This document shows positions 28,532 to 38,503 of a stretch of DNA of 64,000 nucleotides, in pieces (the stretch's first letter is position 1; each line of letters begins with the position of its first letter). The position numbers and the translations under genes were made by a program. Source of the stretch: Enterococcus sp. BWB1-3 (GTDB lineage Bacteria; Bacillota; Bacilli; Lactobacillales; Enterococcaceae); contig NZ_JADOEP010000017.1 in the NCBI RefSeq assembly GCF_016745275.1, positions 28,054 through 92,053 of the forward strand. Direction: 5' to 3'. Under the pieces are notes generated by a model. It saw nothing but the letters and a program-made list of their open reading frames with translations. It was not told the DNA's origin and made no database searches.

Positions 28532-31423
28532 ATTTCTGATATTATTTCTCCACCAAATAATTAGTGTAATGCAAACACTGATTATTCCTGTTAGAAGAAA
28601 GAAAAAATTAGCTATTGTTCCTGTTGAAGGAAATTTATCTTGAACTTGATTTACGGTGCTTTCTGACGCTTCATCTGGCTGACTATTACTAGTTGTCTGA
28701 TAATTATTTGTAAAGACCGGCGTTTCCTTATAGTCCACGGTTGTTATCAAGCCTTCATTTTCTTCTGTTACAGTAACTGTCACCTTTATTTCATGATCAT
28801 CATAGGTAATGTTTGGCTGTTCATCATTGACTTCTCTGATGGTATACTCGTAAACTCCTGAGGTCGTGTATTCAAGTTCACTAAAATTGATTATTCCATC
28901 GGCATCATTTTGAACTGTTTCAATCACGGTGTCCGTTGAATCGATTAATTCAAAGCTAAACTGATCTGCTGTCAGCTCTTTGCCGGTTAATAATTTTCTG
29001 GACTGTAATACAATACTGGCTGTAGTATTAGCATAGCTATTGCTAAAAACAACTTCTCCTTCATAGGCTGCGGCAGCTGTCAACTCACCATTTTCTTCTG
29101 TTACAGCAACTGTTACCTTCAATTCATGATCATCATAGGTAATGTTTGGCTGTTCATCATTGACTTCTCTGATGGTATACTCGTAAACTCCTGAGGTCGT
29201 GTATTCAAGTTCACTGAAATTGATTATTCCATCGGCATCATTTTGAACTGTTTCAATCACGGTGTCCGTTGAATCGATTAATTCAAAGCTAAACTGATCT
29301 GCTGTCAGTTCTTTGCCGATTAATAATTTTCTGGACTGTAATACAATATTGGCTGCAGTACTTGTATAGCTGTTGCTAAAAACAACTTCTCCTTCATAGG
29401 CTGCGGCGGCTGTTAACTCACCATTTTCTTCTGTTACAGTAACTGTCACCTTTATTTCATGATCGTCATAGGTAATATTTGGCTGTTCATCATTGACTTC
29501 TCTGATGGCATACTCGTAAACTCCTGAGGTCGTGTATTCAAGTTCACTAAAATTGATTATTCCATCGGCATCATTTTGAACTGTTTCAATCACGGTGTCC
29601 GTTGAATCGATTAATTCAAAACTAAACTGATCTGCTGTCAGTTCTTTGCCGGTTAATAATTTTCTGGACTGTAATACAATATTGGCTGCAGTACTTGTAT
29701 AGCTGTTGCTAAAAACAACTTCTCCTTCATAGGCTGCAGCGGCTGTCAACTCACCATTTTCTTCTGTTACAGTAACTGTTACCTTCAATTCATGATCGTC
29801 ATAGGTAATATTTGGCTGTTCATCATTGACTTCTCTGATGGTATACTCGTAAACTCCTGAGGTCGTGTATTCAAGTTCACTGAAATTGATTATTCCATCG
29901 GCATCATTTTGAACTGTTTCAATCACGGTGTCCGTTGAATCGATTAATTCAAAGCTAAACTGATCTGCTGTCAGTTCTTTGCCGGTTAATAATTTTTCAG
30001 CTGTTAAATTGAGCAAAATAGAAGTTGATTCATAACCAAAATTAACAATTCCATTATTTGCTACACCTCCGCCTTCTCTAGCCTTATTTCCAGAAATGAG
30101 CAATTTTGCTTCTGACTTTAGTGCAGCTGCATTAGCTACTTCTGCATGTAAGTATACCAAATCAGAAAAATCCAAGTCATCTACCGAAATAGGATTAGGC
30201 GTAGTACTTAAGGAATATCGAGCTGCAGGCTCATCTCTATAATAGGCAAACGCGTCTCCAAGAATTGATACCCTAGGTAAACTTACAGAGTAATCACCTG
30301 TCATTCCTTCTGAATAATAGTCATCTCCACCTACGCGATAATCATCCACAACAGCCACTGTGTTGCCAACAACTGACATAGTATCATTAACATAGCTGCT
30401 CAGCTCGCCTGTTTGACAAAGCCAGACACCACCACCTTGCAATGTTGCTGAATTCTCTGTAATCAAGCCATTGCCGAAGGTTGCTGTACCATATTGCCCG
30501 GCTATGTTACTGATCCCATAAATATAAACACCACCTCCACTGCCAGCTGTATTATCAGTGATTTCACCACCTCTTAAAGTGATAGAGCCATTCCTTACAA
30601 AAATTCCGCCGCCCACCCCGATACTACTTTCAAAATCTGCTGGTAATCCAGTAGAATTTCTGGATATACTACCACTATTCATTACAAATTCACCAACATT
30701 ATAAATTCCGCCGCCTCCGTTAGCCCCACTGAGACCATACCCAATATTATCTTGAATACTGCCGCCATTCATTTCAAAATATCCACCGTTATACACTCCG
30801 CCACCAGTTTTACTCTCATCACCGCCGATTGCCCCTCGTATGATTCCCTTATTTAAATAGAAGTTTCCTAAATTATAGATTAATTCACCTTTGCCAATTT
30901 CATTGGCATCCACGGTAATAATATAATCATCTGTTGTTTCCCCTAAGATAAAAGTGGCATCTTCAGCTATTCTTATCACTGAATCTGTATCAACCATACT
31001 ATGAAACAACGAGACGTTTTGCCCATTCGCTACTAATTGAATATTTTGACCAGATTCTATCTGAATTGTAGAGGTCACGTTTATATCTTGGCTGATTTTG
31101 ATAGTAGTTAAATTGTTATCAGTATCTGCTGCTGCAATTGCGTTTAAGAGCGCCTCAAATGTATCTACACCTTCATTGGAGTTATCAGTGATAACCAAAT
31201 TTGAGTCATTTTTAGTGTATTCATTTATTTCAAGATTCGTATTTTCATCAATATTTTCAAGAAATTTTCTATCTGCTAATGTATCCTCTGAATCTAAGAC
31301 ATCTGTTTGAACTATGATTAACTCCTCGTGACTATTGGTTGTTGCTTGCGAAGATGATGATAAACCAGTTAATAGAGATACGACAACAAATATTGGGAAC
31401 ATTATACTTAAATGCTTTTTCAT
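28529..31423 (-). CDS. LPXTG-type wall protein with beta-helix and four isopeptide-forming repeats
   Basis: The 964-residue precursor has a signal peptide (first 28 residues), then a right-handed beta-helix-like region of Gly-rich turns (GGGVYNGG, GGGIYNVG, about 120-480), then four near-identical 111-residue domains (about 485-920) of the pilin isopeptide-linkage type with Lys in KLLTGKEL, Glu in YTIREVND and Asn in VFSNSY. It ends in a sorting signal FPSTG, a membrane helix and RNNIRN. The variant F in place of L occurs in pilus-type substrates. Likely an adhesin. AGGAGG precedes the start. The stop TAG is the first triplet of the neighbouring element. Confidence 0.92.
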   Translation of the reverse strand: MKKHLSIMFPIFVVVSLLTGLSSSSQATTNSHEELIIVQTDVLDSEDTLADRKFLENIDENTNLEINEYTKNDSNLVITDNSNEGVDTFEALLNAIAAADTDNNLTTIKISQDINVTSTIQIESGQNIQLVANGQNVSLFHSMVDTDSVIRIAEDATFILGETTDDYIITVDANEIGKGELIYNLGNFYLNKGIIRGAIGGDESKTGGGVYNGGYFEMNGGSIQDNIGYGLSGANGGGGIYNVGEFVMNSGSISRNSTGLPADFESSIGVGGGIFVRNGSITLRGGEITDNTAGSGGGVYIYGISNIAGQYGTATFGNGLITENSATLQGGGVWLCQTGELSSYVNDTMSVVGNTVAVVDDYRVGGDDYYSEGMTGDYSVSLPRVSILGDAFAYYRDEPAARYSLSTTPNPISVDDLDFSDLVYLHAEVANAAALKSEAKLLISGNKAREGGGVANNGIVNFGYESTSILLNLTAEKLLTGKELTADQFSFELIDSTDTVIETVQNDADGIINFSELEYTTSGVYEYTIREVNDEQPNITYDDHELKVTVTVTEENGELTAAAAYEGEVVFSNSYTSTAANIVLQSRKLLTGKELTADQFSFELIDSTDTVIETVQNDADGIINFSELEYTTSGVYEYAIREVNDEQPNITYDDHEIKVTVTVTEENGELTAAAAYEGEVVFSNSYTSTAANIVLQSRKLLIGKELTADQFSFELIDSTDTVIETVQNDADGIINFSELEYTTSGVYEYTIREVNDEQPNITYDDHELKVTVAVTEENGELTAAAAYEGEVVFSNSYANTTASIVLQSRKLLTGKELTADQFSFELIDSTDTVIETVQNDADGIINFSELEYTTSGVYEYTIREVNDEQPNITYDDHEIKVTVTVTEENEGLITTVDYKETPVFTNNYQTTSNSQPDEASESTVNQVQDKFPSTGTIANFFFLLTGIISVCITLIIWWRNNIRN
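28700..30020 (-). repeat. Four near-identical 333-bp coding repeats
   Basis: GAGGTCGTGTATTC recurs at 28860, 29193, 29526 and 29859, exactly 333 bases (111 codons) apart. Repeats differ by a few mostly silent bases, which implies recent duplication or homogenisation and possible copy-number change. Confidence 0.9.
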
Positions 31424-31990
31424 AATAACCTCCTGATTTTTTGATTAGCATGCAGTGATTTCCTTGCCAAACATATAATTTATCATCTTCTAAATAATCC
31501 GATTTTTTTCGATGTGACTTATTATTATGAATTTGATAAGTTTTATGCTATTGCAGGGAAGAACATCACATAGGCTAATTCTAATAAATATCTATCTATC
31601 ATTATAAATATCTTCCACATAATGTTTTCCAAACCATCGAAAAAAAATTTGGAAAATTTTTAATAAAATAGATTCTATATCCATCCTATAAACTATTAAT
31701 GATACCCTTCTCGATTTGCTATTCATGATACATTTGAAGACAAATAAGATAGTTCTCATTAGAAGACCTACCTATCAAAGTATTATCAGATTACCTTGGC
31801 TGTTCGAATGTTCGTTGATTAAGTCAATACTCTTCCTGAACAACTTACTGATCGGCTTTATTTGTAATCTTATTTTTTTACGGAATGTATATAGAAAAAT
31901 AGATCTAGAGCAATATCTGTTCAAAATATCGCTCCAGATCCCTAATTATATTAAAGTCTGCATCAGAAAAAAGTTATTCTATAAAAAAAC
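31424..31990. other. Region upstream of the wall protein gene
   Basis: AT-rich, likely holding the wall protein promoter. A plus-strand frame at 31716-32012 runs into the element and is not credible. Confidence 0.4.
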
Positions 31991-32153
31991 TAGGGCGTGT
32001 CTGAAAAGTTAGTGGCATTCGAATTTTTCAGTGATTTTTGTTGAAATCAAGGAAGAAAACACCGCTTATGTGGTTCATAAGCGAGTATTTATGACGAGGC
32101 GTTCGATAAAAATTATCAAACTATTCGCTGCTTGAGTTTTCAGACACACCCTA
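31991..32153. mobile_element. 163-bp IS630-like miniature element, copy 2
   Basis: TAGGGCGTGTCTGAAAAG at the left and TTTTCAGACACACCCTA at the right. Nearly identical to copy 3 at 35437. The right end supplies the TAG stop of the Mga-like gene. Confidence 0.75.
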
Positions 32154-33569
32154 AATGAATAGATGGGTTAATATTTCTTTTATATCTTTTATTTCAGGTG
32201 GAAAATCAAGTAATAGGTAATGAGGAAGGTAAATACTTTCTATTGAAAAGATATCCTTCTTATCAATAAGAAACAAGGTTTCTTCTATTTTATCTGCTTT
32301 CTCATTGACTTCAACTATATCTGTAAAAACAGAAAAGTGAATGGTTTCTGATAAAAAATCTTTGATCAACATTTCAGTAACTTGACAATCTATACTATTG
32401 CTTGATATCAAGGTAATTGCAGCAAGTCGTCTTTTAAACATGAAAGGACTTAATCGATAGCATAATAATTCAATATGTTTTTCCGGGATGTTCAGACCAT
32501 ATACATTCCATTTCTTGATGATTTGTTTGATCTTCTGATACAGTTTAGGATCGGATTCACTAATTCTCAAAAAATCGGTTGATAATAACGGATGCAGATT
32601 CAATGTTACATCCTTCAAAAAAATAAAAATTGCTGTTAAAAACCAATCTTTAGATGTAAGATCTATAAAAAAAGTTTTTTCAAATAAATCAATCAATCGC
32701 TCTACATGTGGATCTTGCAGAAAAACTTTGCGATGAGCAAACAACTTTTCCTGAGACATTGTCTGATCAAATACATGCGTATTAATAATCATTAAAGATA
32801 GAACAGAAAATAAATATTCAGACTCAAAGTATTCTCCCCAAATTTCTTTAAAGTTTTTCTCAACAGCTTCTTCAAACTCTATTGGTCGAGGATAGCTCTT
32901 GACAGCCTCCAATATTTCCAACGGAAATTCCAATTTACCAATAAACAGCTTTTTATCAGCAGCTGTCAAAAGCAACATACAAAAAAAATGTCTTTCACTT
33001 TTTGAAAAAGAAACATCTAAACTTTTTTCTGTAGCATAAAGAACATTGTTCGATTTTTCTATTATTTTCTTGTCTCTTCTTATTGTATTCATGCCAAATT
33101 GCTTAAACAAAATTGCAGATAAAAATCGAATTCTAATGACATTTCCTATAATTTGATTACCAGAGACTTCTAAATCAAGCTCTTTTAGAAATTTTTCTAC
33201 ATTTTCTTTTACTAAATAGCCTTTAGATACGGAGATAAATTGCTCATCAATAAAGTCAATATATTTTTTTTCAGAAGGGACCAGAAAATATTCAAGCGCT
33301 TTCAAAAAAAGGGATTGAGCGTAAATTTTATGGCAAAGTGCTTCGCGTTTTTCTAGAGTAAAAAAATCAATTTTATAGGTCTCAGAATTATTTTCCATAA
33401 TATCAATATCCAGCGTATTTTTTAAGTAACTTATATCATTTCGTACAGTAACTGGCGTGCACTTCAAATTTCTTGAAAGTACCATAATATCAATATATCG
33501 TTCTCCCATTAGTAAATCTACCAGCTTAACTGCTCTCAAAAGATTTTTTTCTAAATAGCCATAAATCAT
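32151..33569 (-). CDS. Mga/AtxA-family virulence-type regulator
   Basis: The 472-residue protein has two N-terminal helix-turn-helices (RYIDIMVLSRNLKCTPVTVR is the recognition region), a long alpha-helical PRD-like centre and an EIIB-like C-terminus (LAAITLISSNSIDCQVTEML). Mga and AtxA in streptococci and bacilli control surface proteins and are tuned by PTS phosphorylation. The gene lies 0.7 kb upstream of the wall protein gene on the same strand and is a likely activator of it. Its stop TAG comes from the terminal repeat of the adjacent element. Confidence 0.85.
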   Translation of the reverse strand: MIYGYLEKNLLRAVKLVDLLMGERYIDIMVLSRNLKCTPVTVRNDISYLKNTLDIDIMENNSETYKIDFFTLEKREALCHKIYAQSLFLKALEYFLVPSEKKYIDFIDEQFISVSKGYLVKENVEKFLKELDLEVSGNQIIGNVIRIRFLSAILFKQFGMNTIRRDKKIIEKSNNVLYATEKSLDVSFSKSERHFFCMLLLTAADKKLFIGKLEFPLEILEAVKSYPRPIEFEEAVEKNFKEIWGEYFESEYLFSVLSLMIINTHVFDQTMSQEKLFAHRKVFLQDPHVERLIDLFEKTFFIDLTSKDWFLTAIFIFLKDVTLNLHPLLSTDFLRISESDPKLYQKIKQIIKKWNVYGLNIPEKHIELLCYRLSPFMFKRRLAAITLISSNSIDCQVTEMLIKDFLSETIHFSVFTDIVEVNEKADKIEETLFLIDKKDIFSIESIYLPHYLLLDFPPEIKDIKEILTHLFI

Positions 33570-33925
33570 ATCTCTATTCCTTTCTTCAAATATTTACAAA
33601 TGCTTTTTGCCGATTGTCAGCTGAAAGACTAACAATAATTAGTGCTTTAATATTTGTGTTATTACGTCGGAAAATCTTCACTTTCTCTGTTTCTGCAGCT
33701 TTTAATCTCATGTTTGTAGTTTCCAATTTAGCTCTTCCAGACTATTTTTCACATCCTTGTAAAATTTTTAAAGTTCAGTTGCTCTATCTCTCACTTCTGA
33801 TTTTTCATATCTGGGAAAACCGTTTGACAGCTGCTCCATAAACCGTTATCTTTTTAAATTACTATTGATTAGGTTTTGAAAAAATAAAAGAGGTGCATTC
33901 AACGTCATTTTTATCACTCTATCAA
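33570..33925. other. Intergenic region
   Basis: No credible gene; short frames on both strands lack ribosome sites. Confidence 0.35.
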
Positions 33926-34075
33926 TCAGCACAGTGGTATGAATAGATTCGTAGAATACACCATACTCCAAATAACAATTACAGAACATAATAGAGCAAT
34001 TCCTATCATAGATATTCCGTGAACAAAATAGAAAAAAAGCACCCCAATTGCAAGAAATATTCCCAGCCACATCAT
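33926..34075 (-). CDS. Possible small membrane protein
   Basis: 49 codons from ATGATG preceded by TTGGAG. Two hydrophobic segments (WLGIFLAIGVLFFYFV, MIGIALLCSVIVIWSMV). Coding quality is fair; may be a fragment of a larger gene. Confidence 0.35.
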   Translation of the reverse strand: MMWLGIFLAIGVLFFYFVHGISMIGIALLCSVIVIWSMVYSTNLFIPLC

Positions 34076-35000
34076 TCTCCAATTTTTTTCAAGAAAAGTA
34101 ATCTCCCGAAAATAAATATACCGGAAAAAGAATACTCACTGAAAAGACAGCCTTATTCATCTTGAAATTTTGATAAACTTCCACTGGAGAGTCTGGAGAT
34201 TACTGTTTTATTTATTGTTGAGATATAATCCCCACAAAAATCAATAAGAATATACTTCCATTTATTCTTTTTCACTACATAAAAAATCAGCAACTGCAAT
34301 TACTATCCCAATAATCAAACATTGTAGTTCACAACAATGTTTGATAACTATATTCCCTAACTTCCTTCTTCATCCTGAAAATCCCTTGTGTTTCTCCTTT
34401 GAATTTTGATTATCACAATTGTACTATACATACAAAAAAATGGTAACTAATATTTATAAAGACATATATACAATTACTTTTACATAAAGAATAGACTTCA
34501 CAGCAAATTAATCTGCTGTGAAGCTGAATCATCCAGATACTTCAGCATATCTACTATTCATTTAATTGGAGGACACTGCTAGTTTGCCAGTTCCACTTTT
34601 GTAGAATTTTTAGTGAAATTACCAGTCACACTGTTTCAGGAACAGCTAGTGGGATGGTATACGAAGCTCTGACGGGAATAAATTTGTCAAAATTTATTTT
34701 TATATACAAAGAGACAGCCGTATACAGACGATAAGCTTTAAATGGAGTCTGACCCATTGATCCAGCAGAATGCTAGACAAACGACGATTGCCGTTAATTT
34801 ATATTGACGCATCTTATGCTCATACGAGACTTGCTCCTGTGCTTTTGGCAAATGCTCATCGCATATCCAGTAGTCTCATCTATTCTTTTCAAATTATGTT
34901 TTAAAACCCTCAAAAGCTGTGAACAGCCTCTCAAAAAAAAACAAATGAGGCAGAACAAAGACTTCAGAACTATGAAGAATTAACCCTTCTATCACCATAC
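34076..35000. other. Intergenic DNA with dispersed-repeat fragments
   Basis: A hairpin CTTCACAGCA / TGCTGTGAAG lies at 34496-34523. Blocks at 34580-34680 and 34780-34880 match fragments at 13660-13720 and 16930-17090. No gene. Confidence 0.4.
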
Positions 35001-35135
35001 TCATTTCTTTGTTTCTATAAGCAGATACATACCCTCTAGTTCACTGAACAATCTTCCACGATCTAAATCAACCCATTGCTGAAATCTATCATTTTTATCA
35101 CTTGGAAAACTATAGTATGACTGCTCATTATTCAT
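35001..35135 (-). CDS. Small ORF, 44 codons, possibly truncated gene
   Basis: Reads MNNEQSYYSFPSDKNDRFQQ, then WVDLDRGRLFSELEGMYLL and stops. The composition looks coding; a GGAAAATAGAG stretch precedes the start. Family unknown. Confidence 0.3.
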   Translation of the reverse strand: MNNEQSYYSFPSDKNDRFQQWVDLDRGRLFSELEGMYLLIETKK

Positions 35136-35264
35136 AATAAAAGCTCTATTTTCCTTTTTATGTTACGATATATATAATGATAACGCTCCCTTCCGTGCTC
35201 ATCTATTTAGTTTTCATAATCAGTTAATGCTCGTAGCCGCACTAGCCAAAAGAAGGAGAAGAGA

Positions 35265-35450
35265 ATGGACCTACCTAAAGAAATACCTAAAGAATTGCCG
35301 GAACCTGATTATATGTTAACTGAACATTTAGAAATGGCGACCAATTTTTGCAATGAATCGAGTTATTTTCAAAGAGAAAACTTACATGCATATTATAGAA
35401 GTTTTTATTTGGAAAATCATCATAGCCTGTCACAACTAGGGCGTGTCTGA
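35265..35450 (+). pseudogene. Gene 5' end cut by the 163-bp element
   Basis: An ATG with a strong AGAAGGAGAAGAG site opens a frame (MDLPKEIPKELPEPDYMLTE, then NESSYFQRENLHAYYRSFY) that runs into the element after HSLSQL and ends at the TGA in the element's terminal repeat. The lost 3' part is not found beyond the element. Family unknown. Confidence 0.5.
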
Positions 35451-35599
35451 AAAGTTAGTGGCATTCAGATTTTTCAGTGATTTTTGTTGAAATCAAGGAA
35501 GAAAACACAGCTTATGTGGTTCATAAGCGAGTATTTATGACGAGGAGTTCGATAAAAATCATCAAACTATTCGCCGCTTGAGTTTTCAGACACGCCCTA
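35437..35599. mobile_element. 163-bp IS630-like miniature element, copy 3
   Basis: Perfect terminal repeats TAGGGCGTGTCTGAAAA / TTTTCAGACACGCCCTA. No ORF. Lies 32 bases upstream of the carboxyethylornithine synthase start, so it may also provide or separate promoter elements. Confidence 0.78.
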
Positions 35600-35631
35600 A
35601 TTTTTATCACCAAAGAAGAGGAGGATTTTCT

Positions 35632-36573
35632 ATGAAATTAGGTTTTATTCGTTCGAACTTTCCAGGTGAACGCCGTGTACCTTTGCTGCCAAAACATATT
35701 CAAGGTTTTGAAAATGATTTACTTATAGAAACAGGATTTGGAGCTATGCTTGGTATTCCTGATAGTGCCTATGAAGATGCCGGATGTAACGTTTGTACGC
35801 GGGATACTGTTTTCCAAGAATCTGACGGCATTTTTTCTTTGAAGTTGATTCAACCATCTGATTACGAAAAAATCCGCCCGGGGCAAATGATTATCGGGTG
35901 GACACATCCTTTAGGATCGGGGAAACCTTTCATGGAGCAACAAGCTTATCCCAAAGATTTAATCGTAGTGGATTTAGACAATCGCTTTCCGACAATCTTC
36001 CACCAGCAACAACAGCTGCGTGCAGACTGGATTCCTACCAATGTCGTCTATCAAAATAGCTTTTACGCGGGATATGCAGGCGTCTTACATGCTTGTTTGG
36101 CCTTTGGCTTATTACCAAATGATCAAGTAAATGCAGCAATATTAGGTTCAGGAAATGTTGCTCAGGGTGCCTTTCATGCCATTTCAAAATTTACTTCAAC
36201 AGTTCGTATGTTCTATCGACGAACCCTTCCAGAATTTCACACACAGCTCACCTCGTTTGACTTTATTATTAATGGGATTGAAGTCGGTGCCAGCGGGCAG
36301 CCGATACTGACCTTAGAGGATCAAAGACAAGTCAAACCAGGGACCTTTTTCATTGATGTTGCTGCAGATGCAGGCAATGCCATTGAAGGTAATCATTTTA
36401 CTTCTTTAGACACACCTATTTATCAGGAGCATGGGCATTACTACTATACTGTACCAAATACTCCGACATTAGCCTATCGCAATGTGAGTGAATATTTAAG
36501 CCGGCAGTTTAGCCGATATATCTACCAAAAAGATATCGCTATTTTTAGAGAGAAAATAGTACAAGCAGATTAG
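35632..36573 (+). CDS. ceo: N5-(carboxyethyl)ornithine synthase
   Basis: From the ATG at 35632 (GAAGAGGAGG upstream) the product is 313 residues, the length I recall for the Lactococcus enzyme, and starts MKLGFIRSNFPGERRVPLLP. It belongs to the alanine dehydrogenase/transhydrogenase family; the Rossmann segment is AILGSGNVAQGAFHA. The enzyme condenses ornithine (or lysine) with pyruvate using NADPH. The frame extends 18 codons into the upstream element, which is not meaningful. No arginine or ornithine gene is adjacent. Confidence 0.85.
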   Translation: MKLGFIRSNFPGERRVPLLPKHIQGFENDLLIETGFGAMLGIPDSAYEDAGCNVCTRDTVFQESDGIFSLKLIQPSDYEKIRPGQMIIGWTHPLGSGKPFMEQQAYPKDLIVVDLDNRFPTIFHQQQQLRADWIPTNVVYQNSFYAGYAGVLHACLAFGLLPNDQVNAAILGSGNVAQGAFHAISKFTSTVRMFYRRTLPEFHTQLTSFDFIINGIEVGASGQPILTLEDQRQVKPGTFFIDVAADAGNAIEGNHFTSLDTPIYQEHGHYYYTVPNTPTLAYRNVSEYLSRQFSRYIYQKDIAIFREKIVQAD

Positions 36574-36686
36574 ACGATAAAAGAGCTCCTCTCTAAGAGT
36601 TGAACAGCTCTCTGTCAAGTTGACAATGGAAAAAATAAAATATATATTCAAGCTTCACTTGAATTTCCCTTAAGAGAAGGAAGATC

Positions 36687-37045
36687 AGGACAAAAGCGAT
36701 CAGCTCCGAGAATTAAGAAGGACTATCCGAAAATTGTCAAGGAACACGATTCATAAAATGAATAGCTGAGAATTGATACACTGCGCTGCGTTTCGATCAC
36801 CTCAACTTCTGCGTAGGAAACATACTAGAATTGACAGGCTTCACTAGGATTTCTTTAGCAGAGTGAATGAAGCCCTGTTACCTACTCGGTGAAGGAACTG
36901 GAGCTCCTACTACTTTCAGGATCGTTCGGCTTAATTCCGAAGGAACTGCTCCTGCGGTTATTCGTCGCAAAAAGAATTTTTGCTTTTGTCCCACTGTTTA
37001 TTCGGGGATAGATACGAAGAGCGTGTGGAACTTTTTTCCCCACAC
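36687..37045. repeat. GGGACAAAAG palindromic repeat, copy 3, with a nested insert
   Basis: Left block (CAGGACAAAAGCGATCAG) and right block (CTTTTGTCCC at 36983-36992, then TTCGGGGATAGATACGAAGA) match copy 1. Between them lies an extra segment of about 200 bases (36740-36905) that also occurs, inverted and alone, near 51104-51245. Confidence 0.55.
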
Positions 37046-37060
37046 ACTCTCTCTTATAGG

Positions 37061-37170
37061 TTAATTTGTAACCCATGCGGTGGCTTTATTCCGGATTTCA
37101 ACCGGAGTAAGTCCGCCGTATCTTAATGTGATTCGATCATTATTATAAAAGTGAATATACTCTTTTAATG
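37061..37170 (-). pseudogene. IS3-family transposase C-terminal remnant
   Basis: The frame reads LKEYIHFYNNDRITLRYGGL, then TPVEIRNKATAW, the standard end of IS3-family OrfB transposases (YIxxYNNxR motif). Upstream the frame is broken after about 35 codons. Confidence 0.7.
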
Positions 37171-37339
37171 TCCTTGGTCAATACTTCATGGGAATACATA
37201 ATAGAATAGTATACATACACTACTTGCAGGCTCAAAATTATACTGAGCAGTTATACGAGAAAATATCAAATCGCTTTGTTCTCCATGGTTCAACGCTATA
37301 AGAAGGAAAATCCGAAACCTGATAAAATAGTTTTGAGTT

Positions 37340-37477
37340 TGAATTTACCCCCAATTTTAGAAACTAATACAGAAAATCCTTGAACTAACAGTATTTCGAA
37401 GCGTATTCCATTTGTTTAGAAAGCAGCTTCTGCAACTACTGATATAATAGGGTTCTTAGTGAAAAATGAGGGAATTA
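37340..37477. mobile_element. 139-bp IS3-like miniature element, copy 2
   Basis: TGAATTTACCCCCAATTTT start, same interior (CAGCTTCTG, CTGATATAATAGG) as copies at 5175 and 55944. The right end has one change (TTA for TCA). It sits directly upstream of the moxR operon and may supply its TATAAT box. Confidence 0.6.
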
Positions 37478-37555
37478 AAATTTTGAGTGCTTGCACTCAG
37501 ATTTAGTTATCTATACAATAAACTAAAGACTCAGAAGAGGAGGCAGCACTATCTT

Positions 37556-38503
37556 ATGAATAATCACCCATATAATAAAATAACCAGCCTGATTGATGAA
37601 ATGGGAAAAGTTATTTTAGGGAAACGCGACGTATTGCAATTAACTGTGACTGCATTTTTAGCCGGCGGTCATGTGCTCTTTGAAGATATCCCAGGAGTGG
37701 GGAAAACATTGATGGTAAAAACCCTCGCAAAAGCTATTCACGGAAAATTCAGCCGGATACAATTTACTCCGGATTTGCTGCCTAGTGACATTCTCGGAAT
37801 TTCTGTTTATAATACGGTTTCTCAGACATTTGAATTTCATCCCGGTCCGATTTTCACTACTGTTCTGCTGGCTGATGAAATCAATCGAACTACGCCGAGA
37901 ACACAAGCTGCCCTACTGGAAGCAATGTCTGAAAACCATGTCACTATTGATAATCACACTTATACATTAGATAAGCATTTTTTTGTGCTGGCAACACAAA
38001 ACCCAGTTGAGTATGAGGGAACTTATCCCCTTCCTGAAGCACAGCTGGATCGTTTTCTGTTTCGTCTTCAAATCGGCTATCCGGAATTTGACGATGAATT
38101 AGAACTTTTAATGAATCAGCAGCAGAATAAATTGGCGCTTGTCCGGCAAGTTCTAAAATTTGAGGAAATAGCTGAGTTAAAACAGTTGACGGAAGAGGTC
38201 TATGTTGATCCTCAAGTTGCCCGTTATGCGCTTCAACTGGTCCAGGAAACTCGGAATCATGATGGGATCATTCTGGGTATCAGTCCCCGTACAGCAGTAT
38301 CGTTTTTGAAAGCAGCCAGAGCATTTGCATTAACCGAAGGGCGAAGTTATGTTATTCCGGATGATCTTCAAAGAATCCTGCCGGCTGCATTTGGACATCG
38401 TCTGTTATTGAAAGGCGGGTATACCGCGTCTGATGAGAAAATCCAGCAAATTCTGGAACAGATCATTCGACGTGTGCCAGTACCTGTCAGGAAACCAATA
38501 TGA
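37556..38503 (+). CDS. MoxR-family AAA+ ATPase
   Basis: From the ATG at 37556 the product is 315 residues. It has Walker A GVGKTL after LFEDIP, Walker B VLLADEINR, sensor ATQNP and arginine finger region LPEAQLDRF, all MoxR hallmarks. MoxR ATPases act as chaperones with DUF58 and membrane partners. GAGGAGG lies 12 bases upstream, a little far. The stop overlaps the DUF58 start (ATGA). First gene of a three-gene operon. Confidence 0.9.
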   Translation: MNNHPYNKITSLIDEMGKVILGKRDVLQLTVTAFLAGGHVLFEDIPGVGKTLMVKTLAKAIHGKFSRIQFTPDLLPSDILGISVYNTVSQTFEFHPGPIFTTVLLADEINRTTPRTQAALLEAMSENHVTIDNHTYTLDKHFFVLATQNPVEYEGTYPLPEAQLDRFLFRLQIGYPEFDDELELLMNQQQNKLALVRQVLKFEEIAELKQLTEEVYVDPQVARYALQLVQETRNHDGIILGISPRTAVSFLKAARAFALTEGRSYVIPDDLQRILPAAFGHRLLLKGGYTASDEKIQQILEQIIRRVPVPVRKPI

